A DNA stretch of 64,000 bases. Source: Fictibacillus sp. FJAT-27399 (GTDB lineage Bacteria; Bacillota; Bacilli; Bacillales; Fictibacillaceae). The first letter of the stretch is position 1, and every line of letters starts with the position of its first letter. The notes below the pieces were generated by a model that saw only the letters and a program-made list of their open reading frames with translations, made no database searches and was not told the origin of the DNA. Positions 58,493-64,000 of this stretch are shown here, piece after piece. The translations under genes were made by a program, and so were the position numbers. The stretch is from assembly GCF_001510655.1 (NCBI RefSeq), contig NZ_LMVC01000002.1, forward strand, positions 718,390 through 782,389, read 5' to 3'.

Positions 58493-60121
58493 ATGAAAAA
58501 ACAAAATGAGGAATTAAAGGAAAAAAAGAATCATCCCAAAGCTACGGATCCATTTACATTATTTTTAACGATAGCAACGGCTGTCATTGGGGCAATTATA
58601 GGGTTACAACTTATCGTTACACTCGGGATTTCAGCTAATACGGCTATTATTGGTGCTTTACTTGCTATGGTTATATCGAGGATTCCTATTCGAGTTTTAA
58701 ATAAATATCGTTCGGTACATCGTCAAAACCTTATACAAACCTCGATATCATCCGCAACATTTGGGGCTGCTAACAGCCTAATGATACCAATTGGAATTCC
58801 ATTTATCATGGGGGAAACCGGCTTAATTCTTCCGATGCTTATTGGGGCCGCACTTGCAATGCTGCTGGATGCCACCATTTTATACAAGCTATTTGATACA
58901 AAGATATTTCCTGCTTCAGAAACCTGGCCACCTGGTGTTGCCACTGCAGAATCCATTGTTGCTGGCGATCAGGGAGGAAAAAGGGCAGGACTCCTAGGTA
59001 TTGGTGCTGCTGGAGGGATATTCGGTTCATTTTTAGGTGTCCCAATGTCTGCTTTTGGTGTAGCATTTATCGGTAATATATGGGCTATTACCATGTTCGG
59101 CATAGGTCTTCTACTTCGGGCATATTCCGGCCCTTTATTCGGTGTAGACTTAAACAAATCCTACATTCCTCATGGTTTTATGATCGGTGCAGGATTAGTA
59201 GCCTTAATACAAGTAGCACTTATTATATTTAAGAAGAATAAGAGTGTAAATGTTTCTAAAAAAGAGATTGCTGCTTCCGTAGATTCACCCATTCCGGATG
59301 AGACAAGAACAGATAAGGATATATCAAAAGCATTCGGATATGGTTTCTTAGCGTACTTGGCAGTCGCGTTCATTCTAGCCATAATGGGTGGAATCCTAAC
59401 AGATATGTCCCTGGGTATGTTCATTATCTATTTACTTTTTGCATCGTTCGCTGCCTTTGTACATGAAATCATAGTAGGGATAGCGGCCATGCATTCTGGA
59501 TGGTTTCCGGCATTCGCCGTAGCACTTATTACTTTAATTATAGGTATGTTAATAGGATTCCCTCCGGTTGCACTCGGGTTACTTGTAGGCTTTAGTGCAG
59601 CAACCGGCCCAGCGTTTGCGGATATGGGTTATGATCTTAAAACAGGCTACATGTTAAGGGGTAATGGGAAAGATCGAGAATTTGAATTATCAGGGAGAAA
59701 ACAACAATACATTACATCGATGATTGCTTTTGTCGTGGCCACTCTCGTCGTTTTCTTTGCCTATAACAGTTATTTTGCTCAAAACTTAGTAGCTCCCGTA
59801 GACAAAGTTTACGTAGCCACTATTGAAGCGGGTGTGTCTAAGCATATAGCATGGGAATTATTCCTATGGGCCATTCCAGGAGCATTGTTACAATTTTTCG
59901 GAGGAACCAAACGACAAATGGGTGTTTTGTTTGCCACAGGATTACTAATTTTTTATCCTATGGCTGGATGGGCAGTGATTGCAGGAATTCTTATCCGTGT
60001 AATTGTCTTGAAGGTAAAGGGGCAACAGGCCGAAACTCCAATGAGTATTTTGGCCGCTGGATTCATTGCAGGAGATGCTCTATACAGTTTCTTTAGTTCC
60101 ATTTTTAAAATAAGCAAATAG
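58493..60121 (+). CDS. OPT-family (oligopeptide/YSL-like) transporter
   Basis: A 542-residue integral membrane protein with about 13-15 helices, e.g. LFLTIATAVIGAIIGLQLIV, GLILPMLIGAALAMLLDATI and MFIIYLLFASFAAFVHEIIV. Family features include FPASETWPPGVATAESIVAG and the NxxxE/PxG-rich loops. OPT carriers import oligopeptides, glutathione-like thiols or metal chelates with protons. AAAGGGGG precedes the ATG. No IclR motif was found in the 94-bp gap, so it may be read through from iclR. Likely imports the island's substrate. Confidence 0.87.
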   Translation: MKKQNEELKEKKNHPKATDPFTLFLTIATAVIGAIIGLQLIVTLGISANTAIIGALLAMVISRIPIRVLNKYRSVHRQNLIQTSISSATFGAANSLMIPIGIPFIMGETGLILPMLIGAALAMLLDATILYKLFDTKIFPASETWPPGVATAESIVAGDQGGKRAGLLGIGAAGGIFGSFLGVPMSAFGVAFIGNIWAITMFGIGLLLRAYSGPLFGVDLNKSYIPHGFMIGAGLVALIQVALIIFKKNKSVNVSKKEIAASVDSPIPDETRTDKDISKAFGYGFLAYLAVAFILAIMGGILTDMSLGMFIIYLLFASFAAFVHEIIVGIAAMHSGWFPAFAVALITLIIGMLIGFPPVALGLLVGFSAATGPAFADMGYDLKTGYMLRGNGKDREFELSGRKQQYITSMIAFVVATLVVFFAYNSYFAQNLVAPVDKVYVATIEAGVSKHIAWELFLWAIPGALLQFFGGTKRQMGVLFATGLLIFYPMAGWAVIAGILIRVIVLKVKGQQAETPMSILAAGFIAGDALYSFFSSIFKISK

Positions 60122-60147
60122 CAGGTAAATCATACGTAATCCACTCG

Positions 60148-60176
60148 TTGCCAGTCATCTGACTGGCAATTGTTTT
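60148..60176 (+). terminator. Terminator after the OPT gene
   Basis: TTGCCAGT-CATCTG-ACTGGCAA, followed by TTGTTTTAT. Confidence 0.75.
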
Positions 60177-60231
60177 ATAGATCGTTTTCTATACAAAACA
60201 GTAAAAATCCTAAAAGAAGGAATGATGCCAT

Positions 60232-61347
60232 ATGATAGAAACCAGGAGAGGCAAATTGGTAGAACGTCTGAAAGAAAAAGGCTTAGACGCAGTAGTAATT
60301 GTACCCGGAGCCAATATGAGCTATTTTACAGGAATATCCTTAAAACAAACTGAACGGTTAATTCTAACCGTGATAACTACAAATGGGGATTTATTTTTTA
60401 TTGTTCCGCAAGTCGAGAAAAGTAAGTTCGAAATGGAAGGAAGTGGACTTGTTTTTTGGTATACCGATGAGCAAGGAGCTACTAAAGCGTTAACAGAATT
60501 TTTATCGAAATCGGGGACGCTTGAAAAAGTAGGAATTGAATATGGCAGGATGACAGTTAAGGAATTAAAAGCAGTAGAATCTTTGGATCCTATCACTATT
60601 GACGATATTAGCGATCTTGTTGACTCACTTAGGTTATATAAAGATGAACAAGAAATTGATATGTGTAAAAAGGCCGTAAATATAGTAGAAGAAAGTTTAC
60701 ATAACACTTTACCTTTTATTAAACCGGGAGTAAAGGAAACAGAAATAGCTGCTCGATTAGAATATGAAATGCGTAAAAGAGGTTCCCAAGCGACTCCTTT
60801 TGAGACAATAGTGGCTTCCGGTTATCGAGGTGCTCTACCTCATGGACGTGCATCTGAAAAACAGATTCAAAACGGAGAATTAGTGGTTCTTGATTTCGGT
60901 GCGGTTTTCCAAGGTTATGTAGCTGATATAACTAGAACGGTGGCTGTTGGTGAGATTTCAAATGAGTTTAAAGAGATTTATGACATCGTGAAGGAAGCGC
61001 AGCAGGCAGCTATAAATGCAGCTAAAGCTGGTATAACCTCTCATGAAGTGGACGAGGCCGCCCGAAAGGTGATTAGACATAAAGGTTATGGGGAATTTTT
61101 CACTCATCGTACAGGACACGGTATTGGCTTAAACGGTCATGAACAGCCATATATTATGCAAACAAACCAGCTTGTTTTAAAACCTGGAATGACTTTTACC
61201 ATTGAACCGGGTATTTATCTTCCACACAAAGGAGGAGTTCGTATTGAGGACAACATCGTAATTAACAACCACGGAGTGACGAACCTTATGACTTATACAA
61301 AAGAATTAATCATATTAAACGGGGAGTGTTCTAGAGTTGAATCTTGA
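60232..61347 (+). CDS. M24 family Xaa-Pro-type aminopeptidase
   Basis: A 371-residue pita-bread metallopeptidase. The N-terminal creatinase-like domain (about residues 5-130, VIVPGANMSYFTGISLKQTE) precedes the catalytic part. Metal ligands: Asp in VLDFGAVFQGYVADITRTVA, His in FTHRTGHGIGLNGHEQPY, Glu in TFTIEPGIYLP and Glu in GGVRIEDNIVI. AGAAGGAA precedes the ATG. Its last codons overlap the next gene start. It could release an amino acid from an imported dipeptide or cleave a modified peptide produced by the island. Confidence 0.9.
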   Translation: MIETRRGKLVERLKEKGLDAVVIVPGANMSYFTGISLKQTERLILTVITTNGDLFFIVPQVEKSKFEMEGSGLVFWYTDEQGATKALTEFLSKSGTLEKVGIEYGRMTVKELKAVESLDPITIDDISDLVDSLRLYKDEQEIDMCKKAVNIVEESLHNTLPFIKPGVKETEIAARLEYEMRKRGSQATPFETIVASGYRGALPHGRASEKQIQNGELVVLDFGAVFQGYVADITRTVAVGEISNEFKEIYDIVKEAQQAAINAAKAGITSHEVDEAARKVIRHKGYGEFFTHRTGHGIGLNGHEQPYIMQTNQLVLKPGMTFTIEPGIYLPHKGGVRIEDNIVINNHGVTNLMTYTKELIILNGECSRVES

Positions 61348-61615
61348 GAAAGTCAGAACAGACACCCCTTTACATCAACAATATTCATATTTTGATACGG
61401 CTGCCGCCTCCACACCGCCTCGTCAAGTAGTGGAACAAATGGTGGACTATTTAGAAAAGACGAGTAATTTGAGAACGTATCATCCTACATTTCGAAAACA
61501 CATTTATCAAACAGTCAATGACATCAGAAAAAAGGTAGCAGACCTTTTAGGCGAAAATTCCAGTGAGATTGCGTTTACGAGAAATGGAACAGAAGGGATA
61601 AATTTAATTGGTTAA
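61337..61615 (+). pseudogene. Class V aminotransferase, N-terminal fragment
   Basis: Ninety-two codons match the beginning of NifS/CefD-like PLP enzymes: YSYFDTAAASTPPRQVVEQM, TYHPTFRKHIYQTVNDIRKK, SSEIAFTRNGTEGINLI. The rest (about 290 residues with the PLP Lys) is absent. A stop follows directly where the sequence turns unrelated. TTG start overlaps the M24 stop, so it once belonged to that operon. The break near 61615 marks the right edge of the catabolic island. Confidence 0.75.
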
Positions 61616-61890
61616 AAGTGAAATGAAGGTTAGTGTTACTGATAACTATCACTCATGATTTCCTTCGCTTCACTGATTGTCGTAGTAATCCGCGGTTACC
61701 AACACAAAAAAACAACCCACACTGCATGGCCAATGCAGGTATAGATTACTTTTTTGTTGCCTTTTTTACTTAGCCACTGCACTTCATACTGGGAGTTTTG
61801 GTTAGGGCCCCAACTCCCTTTTTCTACTATATTCCTTATATATATAATATAAACATTTATAGTTTTCAAATTTCTTCTTAAATCTTTTTT
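61616..61890. other. Junction region without intact genes
   Basis: AT-rich DNA with no supported gene. One minus-strand frame around 61700-61800 (QYEVQWLSKKGNKKVIYTCI) looks weakly coding. The region separates the truncated aminotransferase from a start-less oxidoreductase fragment, so both sides are broken ends. Confidence 0.4.
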
Positions 61891-62249
61891 TTGGGGGACC
61901 TGGCCGCACACAGCATCGATCTGGCAAGGTTCTTAGTCGGTGAGTTTAAAGAAGTAAACGGGATCCTGGAAACATTTATTAAACAGCGGCCTATTGTCGA
62001 AGACAGCTCCGGTTTAAGCGGAAAAGCATCGAGTGATCAAATGGGAGAAGTGGATGTAGATGATGCAAGCGTGTTTATGGCCCGGTTTGAAAATGGTGCG
62101 ATTGGTACGTTTGAAGCGACTCGTTTTGCTGGCGGAAACCGAAATGGCAACCGTTTCGAAATTAAAGGAGAAAAAGGGTCCATCCGCTGGGATATGGAGA
62201 ACATGAATAACCTCGAAGTATTTTTTCAGGATGATGAACCGGGTGCGGA
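61891..62249 (+). pseudogene. Gfo/Idh/MocA oxidoreductase, internal fragment
   Basis: A start-less frame reads GDLAAHSIDLARFLVGEFKE, VDVDDASVFMARFENGAIGT and FEATRFAGGNRNGNRFEIKG. These are from the C-terminal domain of Gfo/Idh/MocA sugar dehydrogenases (the DLAAHSID motif with catalytic His). The NAD-binding domain is missing upstream. At 62249 it runs directly into a ThuA fragment in another frame. Confidence 0.72.
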
Positions 62250-62619
62250 ATTGCTGGCTGCCACGGTGGTATGGGAGATTCATTTCGCAATGAAGTTGAT
62301 TATCAATACATGGTCGGTGGACAGTGGGTAGCTCATCCTGGCAATGACGGTGTTTTGTATGAAGTGAATATGAAAGACCCGGAGAATCCTCTCACCAAAG
62401 GGATCGAAGATTTTGAAGTGAAGTCAGAGCAGTATTACATGCATATCGATCCTGCTGTGAACGTTCATGCAACAACGAGTTTTAGTGACGTAAAAATGCC
62501 CGTTGTTTGGACAGAAAAATGGGGGAAGGGCAGGATGTACTACAACAGTCTCGGACATTGTGGCAATGCCACCCGTTAAGGAACTAATGCGCCGTGGATT
62601 TTTATGGGCTGCTAAATAA
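62247..62619 (+). pseudogene. ThuA-like domain, C-terminal fragment with frameshift
   Basis: Reads [52 protein letters not shown] and [20 protein letters not shown] one-base shift is then needed to finish with [16 protein letters not shown]. This is the second half of a ThuA (trehalose-utilisation) protein. The first half is missing. Both junctions show that sequence between sugar genes was deleted. Confidence 0.7.
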
Positions 62620-62637
62620 TAAGGGAGGCTTTAAAAA

Positions 62638-62959
62638 ATGAAACAAATTAAAGTGGGAATTATAGGCTGTGGGTATATTAGCCGCATCTATATTACCAAT
62701 TTAAAGAAATATCCCGGCGTTGCCACTTACGCACGGATATACCGATAATAACCGAGGAATCAGCGTTGCGGACCTCGCACGAGCCATTACAGAAAGTGAT
62801 GATCATAGAGCTCATGGAGATATGGCGTATCATGTTTTGGAAGCGATGCAAGGTTTCCATAATGCATCTCTTGAAGGTAAACATTATTTAATGCAAAGTA
62901 CATGCAGTCGCCCTGCAGCAATGCCGCAACAAAATGTAGAGATTAAGGGAGTTCGATGA
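62638..62959 (+). pseudogene. Gfo/Idh/MocA dehydrogenase with internal deletion
   Basis: It begins properly (GGGAGG, MKQIKVGIIGCGYISRIYIT, the NAD-binding GxGxxS). After LKKYPGV it jumps into a different frame that holds only the C-terminal tail: PLTHGYTDNNRGISVADLAR, HGDMAYHVLEAMQGFHNASL, MQSTCSRPAAMPQ. About 250 residues in the middle have been lost in a single deletion near 62718. Confidence 0.75.
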
Positions 62960-63420
62960 CAGCCTACATTGAAGAGATAGTATGTTTTAATGAAGCGGCG
63001 ATTAGGGCCGGAAATGAGTATCTGGAGGTAGTTCTGGTACCTAAATGGGGAAGTAACCTTATTTCTCTAAAATGGAAAAAGGGAAACTTAGAACTATTAA
63101 GAACTCCCTCCACAAAAGAGGAATACATCTCAAAGCCTTATTTATATGGTATTCCTATTTTATTTCCGCCAAATCGCATTGACCGCGGTGAATTCACATA
63201 CAATCAAAAAACATACCGGTTTTACTATTAATGAAAAAGACAATAATACTCACCTTCATGGATTGTTATATGATAAGCCTTGGAAGTTTACGAATGCATG
63301 GCTCCGATATATCCTTGAACTCAATAACAATACCACCTTTCCTTCTCATCCGTTGGAAAGGTTTTTGTGTTGTTACGATCCAACATGAACCGCCATATGT
63401 AGATGGAAGCGGAGGTACGC
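62956..63420 (+). pseudogene. Aldose 1-epimerase family protein, frameshifted and truncated
   Basis: First frame: NEYLEVVLVPKWGSNLISLK, YGIPILFPPNRIDRGEFTYN, QKTYRF. Second frame after a shift near 63222: TINEKDNNTHLHGLLYDKPW, then KFTNAWLRYILELNNNTTFP. FPPNRI and the THLHG motif with the catalytic His are typical of galactose-mutarotase-like proteins. The C-terminal third, including the catalytic Glu, is missing. It overlapped the preceding dehydrogenase gene by 4 bp, an old operon. Confidence 0.72.
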
Positions 63421-63471
63421 TGCGCTAATCACGCCTTCAAAAGATGCGGTAAGCTAATAAGCTAATGTTGT

Positions 63472-63726
63472 TCAGCAAAGAACTTGTTTTAGGCGTTCTC
63501 CGTCCTTGATAGCGTTGATTCCATCGACAATAATAAGAAGAACATCACGTTCCTTAATGGTTAGGATAAAAGAAACGATTTTTGGAATGCAGTCCACTCT
63601 GAACGACTCTCCGTTTTTTTTATATAGGTAAATGTCACTATCAATTGCTTTGGATAGTCGATAAAAGTCTACAATTTTCAAGATCGTAAATGCAGAAGCG
63701 GATACCTTGAAAGATAAAATGTTCAT
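63472..63726 (-). CDS. HPr-like protein without the active-site histidine
   Basis: An 84-residue protein of HPr length and layout: MNILSFKVSASAFTILKIVD, DFYRLSKAIDSDIYLYKKNG, IPKIVSFILTIKERDVLLII, VDGINAIKDGERLKQVL. The H-A-R-P site of true HPr and the regulatory Ser46 position do not appear (T-I-L-K and a Cys respectively). It is unlikely to carry phosphate. Similar degenerate HPr-fold proteins occur in Bacillus with unknown role. Start at ATG 63726 with AGGA ahead; upstream extension unlikely. Confidence 0.62.
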   Translation of the reverse strand: MNILSFKVSASAFTILKIVDFYRLSKAIDSDIYLYKKNGESFRVDCIPKIVSFILTIKERDVLLIIVDGINAIKDGERLKQVLC

Positions 63727-63903
63727 AATTCCTACTCTCCCTTCTCCTGAAGACTTCACGGTTCTCTTAATTTCATTGTTACACAATACAGTTATATCAA
63801 GTAGAGGGTTATTTTGTCATAAAACCACTTGTTTTGATGAAGGAAAATAATAGATTGTTTCTACTCACCAGTTTGACTATCCAGGCGGCATGAAATCGAT
63901 AGC

Positions 63904-63933
63904 TAGACCTTTCGGATGAAGGGTCTTTTTTTT
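63904..63933 (+). terminator. Hairpin terminator near window end
   Basis: TAGACCTT and AAGGGTCT pair imperfectly with a T8 tail. No gene is visible between 63787 and the window end. Confidence 0.6.
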
Positions 63934-64000
63934 ATCTTTCAGATTCAGAGCGACTCGTCTCCGTTTTCAGAACAGACAGGCTTATAGCCGATCTCTTTTC

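Noticed and set aside
49578-61347. Ergothioneine degradation pathway as a firm call
   Set aside because: DUF917 hints at thiohydantoin chemistry, but no ergothionase or urocanase-like thiourocanate hydratase gene is present in the window, so the substrate is left open.
61696-61911. 71-codon minus-strand ORF
   Set aside because: No ribosome site, odd composition, and it spans a junction between two broken genes.

Overview
The window looks like a chromosomal segment of a low-GC, spore-forming Bacillaceae species. Supporting signs are a piece of the mother-cell sigma factor SigK, a spore-coat-like protein, CspD- and YkhA-type housekeeping genes, AGGAGG ribosome sites with some TTG/GTG starts, and an SodF-type superoxide dismutase. 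Genus and species cannot be read from the sequence. No rRNA, tRNA or CRISPR array was seen.

Layout. 0-6 kb: an ArsR regulator with two SRPBCC proteins, a DUF3189 gene, superoxide dismutase and a vanadium-haloperoxidase-like protein. 6-13 kb: a NarL-type two-component pair, then envelope and metal genes (FixH-like lipoprotein, Sco, PepSY membrane proteins, a broken zinc-binding lipoprotein gene, a His-rich lipoprotein). 13-46 kb: an accessory, eroding region of small enzymes and resistance-type genes (DHFR-like, dienelactone hydrolase, SDR, MFS, AraC, aldo-keto reductase, DinB, GNAT, PIG-L) separated by many gene fragments, frameshifted genes, a tyrosine recombinase plus a piece of a second one, a dispersed repeat with inverted ends, a truncated IS3-type element, a group II intron 5' fragment, a SigK fragment and a Ser-repeat coat-like protein. 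46-47 kb: an exported peptidoglycan-binding protein. 47-61.6 kb: a coherent catabolic island. 61.6-64 kb: scrambled remains of a sugar-utilisation locus (Gfo/Idh/MocA, ThuA, aldose epimerase) and an HPr-like gene.

The main intact system is the 47-61.6 kb island: PucR regulator, Asp/Glu racemase family enzyme, DUF917 (S-methyl-thiohydantoin desulfurase-like), DUF1177, AroM, an M29/NicX-like metalloprotein, hydantoinase/oxoprolinase subunits A and B, an IclR regulator, an OPT-family transporter, an M24 Xaa-Pro-type peptidase, and a class V aminotransferase cut short at its end. Terminators divide it into transcription units. A 19-bp motif occurs just downstream of strong promoters for both hyuAB and iclR, which suggests IclR controls the hydantoinase and itself. 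Taken together the genes suggest uptake and ring-opening or hydrolysis of a small peptide-like or cyclic amide compound (hydantoin, oxoproline peptide or thiohydantoin type). The substrate is not established.

At least ten genes carry single frameshifts or clean truncations. These could be genuine decay or, where they sit in homopolymer runs, sequence errors; raw reads would decide.
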